Assembly (NCBI RefSeq): GCF_051379705.1
Contig: NZ_CP179868.1
Location: forward strand, 2,976,001 to 3,040,000
Length of the DNA stretch: 64,000 bases
Source of the DNA: Ekhidna sp051379705
Lineage (GTDB): Bacteria; Bacteroidota; Bacteroidia; Cytophagales; Cyclobacteriaceae
Reading direction: 5' to 3'
The notes below the pieces were generated by a model. The model was not told the origin of the DNA. It was given only the letters and a program-made list of their open reading frames with translations, and searched no databases. Numbering within the stretch: the first letter of the stretch is position 1; every line of letters starts with the position of its first letter. Below are positions 16,084 through 25,099 of this stretch, piece after piece. A program made the position numbers and the translations under genes.

Positions 16084-16839
16084 TTACCACTCTAAACCCG
16101 GATAGGTACGTTGCAAAAATTGTAGGTCGGCAAGGATATATCCTAAATGCTCCGAGTGGCGGCCGTCTTTCCCTCCTTCATGCGCATAGGTGCTTTCAGG
16201 AATATCAAGCGTCGCTTCTGTTAACACTTCACGAATCTTCGCATCTCTTTTTTCCTTCAATGCGGCTAAGTCAACACCGTATCCACTTTCGGCTGCCTTA
16301 GATTCGGTCTCGTTTGGCTTAGTTAACTCACCCGAGAATGACCATAGCTCCACGATCGCAGCGTTTATCCGTTCTCTACTTTCCTCCGTTCCGTCACCTA
16401 GTCTGATCACCCAGTCGCTGCTCCATTTGATGTGATATAAGGCTTCTTTATGCGATTTAGCAGCGATTGCAGCTAAGCGTTCGTCTGAGCTGTTCATCAG
16501 TGCTTCATAGAAATAGCAGCTGTATGTGTCGTAAAGAAATTGTCTGAAGATGGTTTGCGCGAAATCACCATTCGGCTGTTCTACGAGCAAAACATTTCGG
16601 TACCCCCAAGCATCTCTCAAGTAAGCAATATCATCTTCTGACTTGTCCTGATCCTGAATTTCCGCGGCATATTGATACCACATGCGTGCCTGACCTATTA
16701 GATCCAGACTGATGTTCGTCATTGCAATATCCTGTTCCAGGATTGGTCCGTGTCCGCACCATTCACCTAGGCGCTGACCAAGAATAAGGCAGTTATCGGC
16801 GTGCTGGAGTACGTAGTTGTATTTAGTTAAATCAGTCAT
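16084..16839 (-). CDS. paaC: Phenylacetyl-CoA epoxidase structural subunit PaaC
   Basis: A 251-residue ferritin-like subunit of the 1,2-phenylacetyl-CoA epoxidase. The opening LGQRLGEWCGHGPILEQDIAMTN is characteristic of PaaC, and YHIKWSSDWVIRLGDGTEES is the second family hallmark. PaaC pairs with PaaA but lacks a functional di-iron centre. The length is as expected. It is preceded by an 86-bp gap containing a hairpin and is followed almost without gap by the VOC gene. Confidence 0.93.
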   Translation of the reverse strand: MTDLTKYNYVLQHADNCLILGQRLGEWCGHGPILEQDIAMTNISLDLIGQARMWYQYAAEIQDQDKSEDDIAYLRDAWGYRNVLLVEQPNGDFAQTIFRQFLYDTYSCYFYEALMNSSDERLAAIAAKSHKEALYHIKWSSDWVIRLGDGTEESRERINAAIVELWSFSGELTKPNETESKAAESGYGVDLAALKEKRDAKIREVLTEATLDIPESTYAHEGGKDGRHSEHLGYILADLQFLQRTYPGLEW

Positions 16840-16854
16840 TAGTTAATTCGTAAC

Positions 16855-16893
16855 CAGTATTGATGAGTTAACTAGCCTTTGCAATCAATACTG
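16855..16893. promoter_or_regulatory. Intercistronic hairpin between paaB and paaC
   Basis: CAGTATTGAT (16855-16864) and ATCAATACTG (16884-16893) are perfect 10-bp inverted repeats around a 19-nt loop in the paaB-paaC gap. In RNA they would form a stem that could affect processing, stability or translation of paaC. No T-tract is present, so full termination is unlikely. Confidence 0.5.
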
Positions 16894-16925
16894 ATTGCTC
16901 ACCACTAATCAACTTATTACTTCTA

Positions 16926-17207
16926 TTACATGTGTTTTACTTCGTCCGGCAAATCATAAAAAGTAGGGTGACGATACACCTTATCTTTTGCTGGTTCGTA
17001 TAGCGGATCAGAATCATCGGGATCAGAGGCAGTGATATGCTCGGATTTCACTACCCAAATACTGACACCTTCATTTCTTCTCGTGTATACGTCTCTGGCA
17101 TTTTGAATTGCCATTTCTTCATCTGCCGCGTGGAGACTGCCTACATGCTTGTGGTTAAGTCCGGCTTTGCTTCGAATGAAGATTTCCCATAGTGGCCAAT
17201 TTTTCAT
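16926..17207 (-). CDS. paaB: Phenylacetyl-CoA epoxidase subunit PaaB
   Basis: A 93-residue small subunit. It begins MKNWPLWEIFIRSKAGLNHK and continues HVGSLHAADEEMAIQNARD, VYTRRNEGVSIWVV and the C-terminal PTFYDLPDEVKHM, all typical of PaaB. PaaB bridges the PaaAC heterodimers of the epoxidase complex. It lies 71 bp after paaA. The short gaps in this part of the operon carry AT-rich GTTGACTAGT/GTTGAATAGT-type short repeats. Confidence 0.93.
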   Translation of the reverse strand: MKNWPLWEIFIRSKAGLNHKHVGSLHAADEEMAIQNARDVYTRRNEGVSIWVVKSEHITASDPDDSDPLYEPAKDKVYRHPTFYDLPDEVKHM

Positions 17208-17278
17208 TTTCTTTTTGTTAATCAGTTGACTAGTGATTTATTAGTTGAATAGTACTTAGCCGAGTAAACTCTTATCTA

Positions 17279-18223
17279 CTAAGCAGCTTGATGCTTAGTA
17301 GTTGATTTTTTCTCAGCATGTGCAGCCGCTGCCTCACGAACCCATGCTCCATTGTCGTATGCAGCTCTTCTCGCATCAACTCTTTGCTTATTGCAAGGAC
17401 CATTTCCTTTGATCACATTGAAGAACTCTTCCCAGTTGATTTTACCAAAGTCGTGATGTCCTCTTTCTTCGTTCCACTTAAGGTCTTCGTCCGGAATAGT
17501 CAATCCCAAGAGATCTGCTTGCGGCTTGGTAGCATCAACAAACTTTTGTCTGAGCTCATCATTGGTAAATCGCTTGATTCCCCATCGCATGGATTGCTCT
17601 GTATGTGTAGATGCTTCATCAGTTGGTCCAAACATCATTAGCGAAGGCCACCACCATCTGTTCAACGCATCTTGCGCCATTCGCTTTTGCTCTTCAGATC
17701 CACGGCATAAGGTCAATAGTATCTCATAGCCTTGACGCTGGTGGAAAGATTCTTCTTTACATACTCGAACCATGGCACGTGCATAGGGACCATACGAAGC
17801 TCTACAAAGTGGTACTTGATTCATGATCGCGGCACCGTCTACCAGCCAGCCGATAGCTCCCATGTCAGCCCATGTAATGGTAGGGTAATTGAAGATGGAT
17901 GAATATTTTGCTTTGCCCGAATGTAGGTCTTGAAGTAGTTGATCTCTTTCAACGCCCAGCGTTTCACAAGCGCTGTATAGGTACAATCCATGCCCTGCTT
18001 CATCCTGCACTTTAGCCAATAGAGCGGCCTTTCTTCTGAGAGAGGGGGCGCGTGAAATCCAGTTGGCTTCCGGTAGCATGCCCACGATTTCAGAGTGCGC
18101 ATGTTGCGAAATCTGACGAATCAATGTCTTACGATAGTTTTCCGGCATCCAGTCTTTTGGCTCAATGCGGATGTCTTCGTCTATTTTTTCGTTAAATCGA
18201 TCTTCTAAACTCTTAATATCCAT
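17279..18223 (-). CDS. paaA: Phenylacetyl-CoA epoxidase catalytic subunit PaaA
   Basis: A 314-residue di-iron oxygenase subunit. Metal ligands are visible in DEAGHGLYLY (Glu75, His78) and CKEESFHQRQGYE. NRWWWPSLMMFGPTD is a further family signature. With PaaC, PaaB and the reductase PaaE it converts phenylacetyl-CoA to the 1,2-epoxide. The length matches known PaaA proteins. It follows paaE by 134 bp of AT-rich sequence in which I see no obvious terminator. Confidence 0.95.
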   Translation of the reverse strand: MDIKSLEDRFNEKIDEDIRIEPKDWMPENYRKTLIRQISQHAHSEIVGMLPEANWISRAPSLRRKAALLAKVQDEAGHGLYLYSACETLGVERDQLLQDLHSGKAKYSSIFNYPTITWADMGAIGWLVDGAAIMNQVPLCRASYGPYARAMVRVCKEESFHQRQGYEILLTLCRGSEEQKRMAQDALNRWWWPSLMMFGPTDEASTHTEQSMRWGIKRFTNDELRQKFVDATKPQADLLGLTIPDEDLKWNEERGHHDFGKINWEEFFNVIKGNGPCNKQRVDARRAAYDNGAWVREAAAAHAEKKSTTKHQAA

Positions 18224-18357
18224 GGGTTAAAGTTAATTAGAATTTTAGTTGAATAGATAACTGGTATAAGTGTGTTTTAGTTTGATTTTGAAGCCTGAGA
18301 ATTTATAGAAATTGATTGGATTGTTTACTTATCAACCAATTGACGATTTAACCAATA

Positions 18358-19422
18358 TCAAACATCAAAACTCAGCTTCACTTTATCTGTTTTAGGATAA
18401 GACTGACAGCTAAGCACTAAACCTCTTTCCAATTCATCCGGCTCAAGCGCATAGTTTACATCCATTTCTACTTCTCCTTCTTCCACCTTACATACGCACG
18501 TGCTGCACACTCCACCCTTACATGCATAAGGAAGATCTGCTCCATTGTCGAATGCGACATCCAAAATGGATTTATCCGAATCGTATGGAAAGGTCATGCT
18601 ATTTCCATCCAAAACCACTGTGATTTCAGCGAGTGATTTTTCGTGTTTGACTTCTTTTTGTTTTCCTCCAAGTTTACCAACAGGAGAAGTAAAGAGCTCA
18701 AGGTGTACACGTTCCTCAGGCACACCCAAGTTTTTTAACTCGCTTTGGACGGCAAGCATCATTTCTTCCGGTCCACATGTGAAATAATGATCTACAGTTT
18801 TCGGGTCAAAAAATAGACGTGCATAAGCTTGAATTTTTTCAGCTTCAATTCGTCCATTAAACAGGTCTGATTCCTGCCGCTCTTTGCTAAGGATGTGATA
18901 CAAGCTAAATCGCCCCATGTATCGGTTCTTTAACGCTTCCAGCTCTTCTTGAAATATGATGGTGCTTGTGCGTCTATTTCCATAGAAAAGAGTGAATTCA
19001 CTTTCCGGCTCTGTACGTAAGGTTGTCTCGATGATAGACATGATCGGCGTGATACCACTTCCAGTAGCGAAAGCAACATAGGAGTTGGCATTGGAAGGGT
19101 CGAGAGGCACATAAAATGAACCATGCGGAGGCATTACCTCAATTTCATCACCTTCCTTTAGCACATCATTGGCGTAGGTAGAGAAGGCGCCACCTTCCAG
19201 CTTCTTGATTGCAACCGTCAAGGTTTCATCGATTGGACAAGAGCATATGGAGTATGATCGACGAATATCTTCTCCATCGATATCTTTCTTTAAAGTGAGA
19301 TGTTGTCCTTGTGTAAAAGAAAACTCATCATGTAATTCTTCCGGGATTTCAAATGTAACCGCTACAGATTCTTCTGTAGGTCTTGAGATTTCTTTAACCT
19401 TTAGTGTATGAAATTTTGCCAT
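18358..19422 (-). CDS. paaE: Phenylacetyl-CoA epoxidase reductase subunit PaaE
   Basis: A 354-residue flavoprotein reductase. The FAD domain has RSYSICSCP, the NAD(P) domain has ATGSGITPIMSII and a C-terminal CGPEEMM, and the plant-type 2Fe-2S ferredoxin domain has CKGGVCSTCVC with the last cysteine in LSCQSYP. It passes electrons from NAD(P)H to the PaaAC oxygenase. Here it is the first gene of the minus-strand run, whereas E. coli has paaE last (paaABCDE). A candidate Bacteroidota promoter lies just upstream. Confidence 0.94.
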   Translation of the reverse strand: MAKFHTLKVKEISRPTEESVAVTFEIPEELHDEFSFTQGQHLTLKKDIDGEDIRRSYSICSCPIDETLTVAIKKLEGGAFSTYANDVLKEGDEIEVMPPHGSFYVPLDPSNANSYVAFATGSGITPIMSIIETTLRTEPESEFTLFYGNRRTSTIIFQEELEALKNRYMGRFSLYHILSKERQESDLFNGRIEAEKIQAYARLFFDPKTVDHYFTCGPEEMMLAVQSELKNLGVPEERVHLELFTSPVGKLGGKQKEVKHEKSLAEITVVLDGNSMTFPYDSDKSILDVAFDNGADLPYACKGGVCSTCVCKVEEGEVEMDVNYALEPDELERGLVLSCQSYPKTDKVKLSFDV

Positions 19423-19441
19423 GTTGAATTTTTGGGTCTCG

Positions 19442-19476
19442 CAAAGCTAACCATCGAAAGGAATTTTTGTGTTCAA
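19442..19476 (-). promoter_or_regulatory. Candidate Bacteroidota promoter of the paa operon
   Basis: On the minus strand a TAGCTTTG box (19442-19449), matching the TAnnTTTG -7 consensus, is preceded 24 nt upstream by a TTG (19474-19476). The spacing is slightly longer than usual. Transcription would start about 14 nt before the paaE ATG. Confidence 0.35.
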
Positions 19477-19943
19477 TTTATCGCAAGCTTCTTTCTGATT
19501 TTTGTCACTTTTTCTTCTACTCGCTCTTCAAGTGGATGACTGATCAAATAATACTTATCTCCATTATCAAGCTTTAAGTAGGCTCTATATTCATGATTTG
19601 CAATAATATTCTGCTGATTTGAGAGTGAATACATGGTTTGTTTAGTCTTCACTTTGTTAATGAATATTTTTTCGATCGCCTGATACTTAACAGGTTTACC
19701 AAGTTTTCTCCCCATCGTCCAGACACCATCAAAGATTGTTTTCTTATCTGCATTAATGATAATCACCTTGGTGGCAAACCATAAAGCAGGCAGTATCGTA
19801 CAAATGAGCATAGCAGTGAGTATAGACCATGGCTCAGGAAGCCAATCCATAAGTTTGATCGTAAGCACAACTACCAACACCACGGCTGTGAATCTAATAG
19901 GCAAACTCACAGCTTTGCCTTTATTTATTCGAATGATCTTCAT
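19473..19943 (-). CDS. Small membrane protein with two transmembrane segments
   Basis: A 156-residue protein. Residues 17-36 (RFTAVVLVVVLTIKLM) and 40-63 are two hydrophobic helices with a short hairpin between them. The C-terminal part (VIIINADKKTIFDGVWTMG and onward) is beta-rich and PH-like in appearance, a layout seen in many small Bacteroidota membrane proteins. I do not recognise a named family. Its stop codon lies about 50 bp upstream of paaE, and it is divergent from the Lon-domain gene. It could be cotranscribed with paaE or independent. Confidence 0.7.
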   Translation of the reverse strand: MKIIRINKGKAVSLPIRFTAVVLVVVLTIKLMDWLPEPWSILTAMLICTILPALWFATKVIIINADKKTIFDGVWTMGRKLGKPVKYQAIEKIFINKVKTKQTMYSLSNQQNIIANHEYRAYLKLDNGDKYYLISHPLEERVEEKVTKIRKKLAIN

Positions 19944-19994
19944 GGATGATCGAAAGTACCAAACTATTTTCGTAGTTCAGAGTTTTTTTCAACT

Positions 19995-20624
19995 ATGAGC
20001 GAATTAGCACTTTTTCCGTTGAATATCGTAGCCTTTCCGGGTGAGGCGGTCAACTTGCATATTTTCGAGCCTCGATATAAAATGCTTATAAATGAGTGTC
20101 TCGCAGAGGATTTGACCTTTGGAATACCTGCATACGTCCTTAATAAAATCGAACTAGGAACAGAAGTTGAAATCATTGAGATAACCAAAACCTATGATGA
20201 TGGCCGGATGGATATCAAGACGAAAGCCTTAAAGGCTTTTAACGTAAATGAGTTTTGGAATCCATGGGGAGATAAAGAGTATGCCGGAGGAAGTGTTGAT
20301 TATTTACCAATTAGCGTTGAGGAAACGGATCTGAATTTGCTGTATGAATTCAAAGAAATGGTAGCTAAGCTTTTTGGGTGGCTAGGAGAAACTGATGTTC
20401 CGGACATTTCTACAATCACATCTGTTTACGACATTGGACACAAGATTGGATTGAAGCCGGAAGAAGAATATAAACTCCTTCATTTAATAGATGAAAACGA
20501 ACGACTCAATTATGCCGTAAAGCATCTTAAGCACCTTCTTCCCGCATTGGAGCGAGCACAAAATGCTCAAGAGCGAATCAAGCAAAATGGTCACTTTAAG
20601 CATCTGGATCCGCTGAAGTTTTAA
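19995..20624 (+). CDS. LON substrate-binding-domain protein
   Basis: A 209-residue protein matching only the N-terminal domain of Lon protease: LALFPLNIVAFPGEAVNLHIFEPRY is the family opening. No ATPase or protease domain is present, so it is a stand-alone LON-domain protein rather than a truncated Lon; such short proteins are widespread. The role is unknown, perhaps binding unfolded peptides. It is followed 56 bp later by nuoA on the same strand and may share the transcript. Confidence 0.85.
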   Translation: MSELALFPLNIVAFPGEAVNLHIFEPRYKMLINECLAEDLTFGIPAYVLNKIELGTEVEIIEITKTYDDGRMDIKTKALKAFNVNEFWNPWGDKEYAGGSVDYLPISVEETDLNLLYEFKEMVAKLFGWLGETDVPDISTITSVYDIGHKIGLKPEEEYKLLHLIDENERLNYAVKHLKHLLPALERAQNAQERIKQNGHFKHLDPLKF

Positions 20625-20680
20625 TCATCGAATTCAGGCTCAGCTTTAGATGTTTCGCAGATTACTTGTAATTTCCCATC

Positions 20681-21139
20681 ATGATCGAAATCAGTGGATT
20701 TGGAACGGTTTTACTCTTTTTCGTCGGTGGAATAGCCTTTTTAATGGTGACATTGCTTTTAGGAAGAATACTCAGACCAAACAGGCCTACCCCTGAAAAA
20801 CAGACTACATATGAATCCGGCGAAGAACCAGCAGGAGATGCATGGGGACAGTTCAATGTTAGGTTTTACATTGTTGCATTGATTTTCCTTTTGTTCGAAG
20901 CTGAATTGGTCTTTTTATTCCCCTGGGCAAGCGTCTTTGGAGATGAAAGCCTGGTCGCAGAGACCAATGGATTATGGAGTAAATTTTCGATGATAGAAAC
21001 TTTCATCTTCATTGGGATTTTATTGGTTGGACTGGCTTATGTCTGGGCCAAAGGGATGCTGGAGTGGGTGAGGCCAAAGCCGAAAGCAACTGATTATGAA
21101 TCGCGAATTCCATCGAATGCTTACGATAGATATAAATGA
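20681..21139 (+). CDS. nuoA: NADH-quinone oxidoreductase subunit A
   Basis: A 152-residue membrane subunit of complex I with three transmembrane helices. The loop TTYESGEEPAGDAW followed by QFNVRFYIVALIFLLFEAE is the hallmark of NuoA, part of the quinone-chamber loop. It is longer than the usual 120-145 residues because of a C-terminal tail (RPKPKATDYESRIPSNAYDR). Its stop overlaps the nuoB start in an ATGA. Confidence 0.95.
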   Translation: MIEISGFGTVLLFFVGGIAFLMVTLLLGRILRPNRPTPEKQTTYESGEEPAGDAWGQFNVRFYIVALIFLLFEAELVFLFPWASVFGDESLVAETNGLWSKFSMIETFIFIGILLVGLAYVWAKGMLEWVRPKPKATDYESRIPSNAYDRYK

Positions 21140-21672
21140 GCAAAGAATTAGAAACTATAGCAGGACTAAAGACCGGTGAAGGTGGTGTCATCGTTTCCAA
21201 ATTGGATGATCTACTTAATTGGGCACGACTAAGTAGTCTGTGGCCAGTAGGTTTTGGCTTGGCTTGTTGTGCAATAGAGTTCATGTCGACCGCATCTTCG
21301 GCGTATGATCTGGATCGATTCGGCGTGATTCCAAGAAATTCACCTCGACAGGCGGATGTCATGATTGTTTCCGGAACAGTGACATTCAAAATGGCCGACC
21401 GAGTAAAACGGCTTTATGAACAGATGGCAGAGCCTAGATATGTTATATCGATGGGATCCTGTGCAAATTGTGGAGGTCCATATTGGGAGCACGGATATCA
21501 TGTGGTGAAAGGTGTAGACCGGGTGATTCCTGTGGACGTATATGTGCCGGGATGTCCACCACGACCTGAAGCGCTTATTGGTGGCTTTTTAAAGCTTCAG
21601 GAAAAAATAAGAACAGAGTCTGTGCTTGCACCAAAGGCTTTGGAAAAATTGATGAAGAAAGATGCAGTTTGA
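21136..21672 (+). CDS. nuoB: NADH-quinone oxidoreductase subunit B (N2 cluster)
   Basis: A 178-residue subunit that carries the terminal 4Fe-4S cluster N2. The ligands are the adjacent cysteines in GLACCAIEFM, a Cys in MGSCANCGGPYWEHGYHVV and the Cys of YVPGCPPRPEAL. The family length and order are intact. It overlaps nuoA by 4 bp and nuoC by 11 bp, so translation is coupled. Confidence 0.96.
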   Translation: MSKELETIAGLKTGEGGVIVSKLDDLLNWARLSSLWPVGFGLACCAIEFMSTASSAYDLDRFGVIPRNSPRQADVMIVSGTVTFKMADRVKRLYEQMAEPRYVISMGSCANCGGPYWEHGYHVVKGVDRVIPVDVYVPGCPPRPEALIGGFLKLQEKIRTESVLAPKALEKLMKKDAV

Positions 21673-22159
21673 AGAGATAAAGTCTTTGATTAAAAATCAG
21701 CTTCCAGGCGCTATCCTAGGTGAGGATTTGGAAGCTACGCCTCAAGCTTTGATCATTTCCGCTGATCATATTCACCATGTTTGTGACCTTCTGCATTCGA
21801 ATGATAAGACGTATTTTGATTCACTTTCGTGTCTGACAGGGTTGGATAATGGAGAGGAAAAAAACTCGATGGAAGTCATTTATAATTTGTACAGCATCCC
21901 ATATGACCTCCATTTGATGTTGAAGGTGGGGCTTCCACGAGAAAACCCAAGTGTCGATTCTGTTTCCGATATATGGAAAACTGCGGATTGGCTTGAACGC
22001 GAAACTTACGACCTATTAGGTATTCACTTCAACAATCATCCGGATCTTCGAAGAATCCTTTTGCCCAATGATTGGGAAGGATATCCGTTACGAAAGGATT
22101 ATGTGGAGCAAGAGAAATATCATGACGTAGTTGTAAAATGGAAAAGTGAAAATGAATAA
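21662..22159 (+). CDS. nuoC: NADH-quinone oxidoreductase subunit C
   Basis: A 165-residue peripheral-arm subunit (30-kDa type). The signature DIWKTADWLERETYDLLGIHF and the following HPDLRRILLPNDWEGYPLRKDY are clear. It is separate from NuoD here, not fused as in E. coli NuoCD. It overlaps nuoB by 11 bp and is followed 6 bp later by nuoD. Confidence 0.95.
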   Translation: MQFEEIKSLIKNQLPGAILGEDLEATPQALIISADHIHHVCDLLHSNDKTYFDSLSCLTGLDNGEEKNSMEVIYNLYSIPYDLHLMLKVGLPRENPSVDSVSDIWKTADWLERETYDLLGIHFNNHPDLRRILLPNDWEGYPLRKDYVEQEKYHDVVVKWKSENE

Positions 22160-22165
22160 TTTTCT

Positions 22166-23377
22166 ATGAGTTCTCAATTCTCAATCTCTAATTCTCCGCT
22201 GCATAGGTCAGAACCTCTGAAATATCGAGAATCTGACCTCAAGACCGAGGAAATGATTATCAATCTTGGGCCTCAGCACCCATCTACGCATGGTGTTTTA
22301 CGCTTAGAGGTAGTAACTGATGGAGAGATTGTGGTAGATGTGGTTCCACACATGGGCTATTTGCATCGATGCTTTGAAAAGCACGCCGAGTCGTTGGCTT
22401 TTAATCAGACCATACCATATACAGATCGCATGGATTATGTCGCTGCGATGAACAATGAATGGGCATTTGTGATGGGAGTGGAGCGAATGTTGGGAATAGA
22501 AAAAGAAATCCCTAAGCGAATAGAATACATTCGAGTACTGGTTGCTGAGTTGAATCGAATTGCCTCACACTTCATCGCTATTGGAACCTATGGAATGGAT
22601 GTTGGTGCATTTACTCCATTCTTATGGATGATGCGGGATAGAGAGCATATTTTAAGAATGCTTGAATGGGCAAGCGGAGCACGCATGCTTTATAACTACA
22701 TATGGGTCGGAGGCTTATTTTACGATTTACCAATTGGATTTGAGGAGCGAGCAAAGGAGTTTGTCGACTATCTAAAGCCGAAGCTCAAAGACTCAGAAAC
22801 ACTCTTGATCAACAATAAGATATTTATTGAACGCACGGCCAACATAGGCGTAATGTCTTCAGACTTAGCGATCAATTATGGCATAAACGGACCAATGCTG
22901 AGAGGTTCAGGTTTAAAATTTGATTTAAGAAAAGTAGACGGCTATTCTGTATATCCGGAAATAGATTTTGAAGTACCAATCGGGACAGGCAAAATGGGAA
23001 CAGTTGGTGACTGCTGGGATCGCAATTGGGTACGTTACCAGGAGTGTTGGGAATCCATTCGCATCATCGAGCAATGTGCTGAAAAGTTATTGGGTGAGCA
23101 TAAGCGAACCAAAGAATTTGATCCAAGGGCACTTGTACCTAAGAAGATCAGACCCAAAGCACAAGATTATTATGTCAGAGCTGAGAATCCGAAAGGCGAA
23201 TTAGGCTTCTTTTTTAGAACCGACGGAAGGGCAGACCAGCCACTGAGATGTAAGGCTCGCTCCCCAAGCCTAAGCAACCTATCCGTAATCGCGGAGATTA
23301 GTAAAGGGTGCATGCTAGCCGATTTGTTTGCTATCTTAGGATCTATGGATCTTAATATGGGCGAAGTAGATCGCTAG
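22166..23377 (+). CDS. nuoD: NADH-quinone oxidoreductase subunit D
   Basis: A 403-residue 49-kDa-type subunit that forms the quinone site with NuoB. NLGPQHPSTHGVLRLE carries the conserved His pair near the quinone site. HMGYLHRCFEKHAE and the C-terminal DPVMGEVDR-like ending (LGSMDLNMGEVDR) are standard. It is complete, so the stop of the nuo run after this gene is a true gene-order feature. Only 5 bp separate it from the NAD(P)HX repair gene. Confidence 0.96.
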   Translation: MSSQFSISNSPLHRSEPLKYRESDLKTEEMIINLGPQHPSTHGVLRLEVVTDGEIVVDVVPHMGYLHRCFEKHAESLAFNQTIPYTDRMDYVAAMNNEWAFVMGVERMLGIEKEIPKRIEYIRVLVAELNRIASHFIAIGTYGMDVGAFTPFLWMMRDREHILRMLEWASGARMLYNYIWVGGLFYDLPIGFEERAKEFVDYLKPKLKDSETLLINNKIFIERTANIGVMSSDLAINYGINGPMLRGSGLKFDLRKVDGYSVYPEIDFEVPIGTGKMGTVGDCWDRNWVRYQECWESIRIIEQCAEKLLGEHKRTKEFDPRALVPKKIRPKAQDYYVRAENPKGELGFFFRTDGRADQPLRCKARSPSLSNLSVIAEISKGCMLADLFAILGSMDLNMGEVDR

Positions 23378-23382
23378 TCGAT

Positions 23383-24873
23383 ATGAAAATTCTAAGCGCG
23401 CAGCAAATAAGGGAAGCGGATCAATTCACGATTGCTCACGAGCCAATTGCGTCAATAGACTTAATGGAACGTGCAAGTGAAGCGTTCGTGAATAAGTTTC
23501 TCGGACTTCATCCAGAAAAAAGTAGCGTTTACATTTTTTGTGGAACAGGAAATAACGGAGGTGATGGTTTAGCCATTGCTCGTCTACTCATAGCGCAGGG
23601 GTGGAAGATTGAGGTGTATATTGTTGGTGAGTCTGATAAAGGAAGTACCGATTTTAAAATCAATCTTAAAAAGGTATCCAAAACAAAGAAAATCGAAAGT
23701 CAGAAAGACTTTCCGAATATTGAGAATGGATCTATCATCATAGATGGAATTTTTGGTTCCGGTCTATCCCGTCCTGTAGAAGGCTTGTTTCATGACTTGA
23801 TCATATTTTTAAATGGGCAGGAGGTACAACGAATTGCCATTGATATTGCTTCAGGGCTTTTTGCTGACCAACCTTTACCTCTAGATACGATTGCTTTTGA
23901 ACCAGATTATACAATTTCATTTCAGACTCCAAAGCTGACTTTCTTCCTTCCTGAATACGCGAAGCATGTAGGTGAGTGGCGCGTGGTGAATATTGGACTG
24001 GATCAAGGTTTTCTTCAACAGCAAGAGACACAGTTTAGGCTATCAGAGGCGAATGAACTACGAGAGCTAGTTCCTGTGCGTTCAACCTTCTCTCATAAGA
24101 GTCAAGTGGGGAGGCTTATGATAGTGGCGGGGAGCAAAGGAAAAATGGGTGCTGCAGTCTTGTGTGCCAGAGGAGCTATGCGATCAGGTGCCGGGCTGAT
24201 AAACGTGCACGTTCCATCTTGTGGTGTAGATATTTTACAAACAAGCATCCCTGAAGCCATGGTAAATCCAGACAATGGTGAGGAATGCATTGAGTCCATC
24301 TTAGAGACTACAGACACCGTGGCTATCGGGCCTGGTATGGGAACTGCTGAGAAATCCGCACAGGCCATGCGCGCATTCCTGGAAAAATATGATCAACCTA
24401 TGGTGATTGATGCGGACGGGATTAACATACTCGCTGAGCATCCGGATTTAATAAAAAAAATCCCTCGAAATTCCATTCTCACACCGCATCCAGGGGAGTT
24501 TAAACGCCTGGTAGGAACATGGAGCAATGATTTTGAGAAACTGCAGATGTTAAGGACATTTTGCGTTGAAAAGGAATTGAACATAGTTGTAAAAGGTGCT
24601 TTCTCGACAGTATGTAATATTCATGGAATAATATATTTCAATCCAACAGGAAATCCTGGACTGGCAACTGCAGGTAGTGGTGATGTATTGACCGGCATAG
24701 CAGGAGCTTTGCTTGCTCAGGGATTGGAACCATTTGATGCGCTAAGACTGGCTGTTTATCTGCACGGTTCAGCGGGAGATGAGGCCGTTAGACAATTGCA
24801 AACACCATGGATACTCGCATCTGAAATTATCGATTTCATACCTAAGGCATTAAGTTCATTAGTCAGTGGCTGA
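23383..24873 (+). CDS. nnr: Bifunctional NAD(P)HX epimerase/dehydratase (Nnr)
   Basis: A 496-residue two-domain protein. The N-terminal YjeF_N domain (about 1-210) has FCGTGNNGGDGLAIARLL and IIDGIFGSGLSRPVEG, and epimerises damaged NAD(P)HX. The C-terminal ribokinase-like domain (about 225-490) has VVAGSKGKMGAA-type and LATAGSGDVLTGIAGALL motifs and dehydrates S-NAD(P)HX with ADP or ATP. It lies 5 bp after nuoD on the same strand. This fits a functional link, since complex I turns over NADH and damaged NADH inhibits dehydrogenases. No nuoE follows. Confidence 0.93.
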   Translation: MKILSAQQIREADQFTIAHEPIASIDLMERASEAFVNKFLGLHPEKSSVYIFCGTGNNGGDGLAIARLLIAQGWKIEVYIVGESDKGSTDFKINLKKVSKTKKIESQKDFPNIENGSIIIDGIFGSGLSRPVEGLFHDLIIFLNGQEVQRIAIDIASGLFADQPLPLDTIAFEPDYTISFQTPKLTFFLPEYAKHVGEWRVVNIGLDQGFLQQQETQFRLSEANELRELVPVRSTFSHKSQVGRLMIVAGSKGKMGAAVLCARGAMRSGAGLINVHVPSCGVDILQTSIPEAMVNPDNGEECIESILETTDTVAIGPGMGTAEKSAQAMRAFLEKYDQPMVIDADGINILAEHPDLIKKIPRNSILTPHPGEFKRLVGTWSNDFEKLQMLRTFCVEKELNIVVKGAFSTVCNIHGIIYFNPTGNPGLATAGSGDVLTGIAGALLAQGLEPFDALRLAVYLHGSAGDEAVRQLQTPWILASEIIDFIPKALSSLVSG

Positions 24874-25022
24874 AAGTCTAGATTTGAGTTATTCCATATC
24901 CTATCCGGATAGTCTTATTTACATTTAGATAAGATCACGATTTTATTCGATGGAAGAAAAAAACAACGCCGATTGGTTTAAATCAATTATTTCTGTGAAA
25001 AATCCAATGCAAAATGCCCTGA

Positions 25023-25043
25023 TTAACGTTAATTAACGGTTAA
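25023..25043. promoter_or_regulatory. Tandem TTAACG direct repeats with a central palindrome upstream of the small T9SS gene
   Basis: TTAACGTTAA (25023-25032) is followed directly by TTAACGGTTAA (25033-25043). Their junction contains the perfect palindrome CGTTAATTAACG (25027-25038). A further palindrome, CTATCCGGATAG, lies at 24901-24912. The 226-bp gap is otherwise AT-rich and without genes. A regulatory role is inferred. Confidence 0.4.
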
Positions 25044-25099
25044 TATTTTATAGCCATAGGGAACAATATGAAAAAAAATGCGTAATTTGTATACTAACA

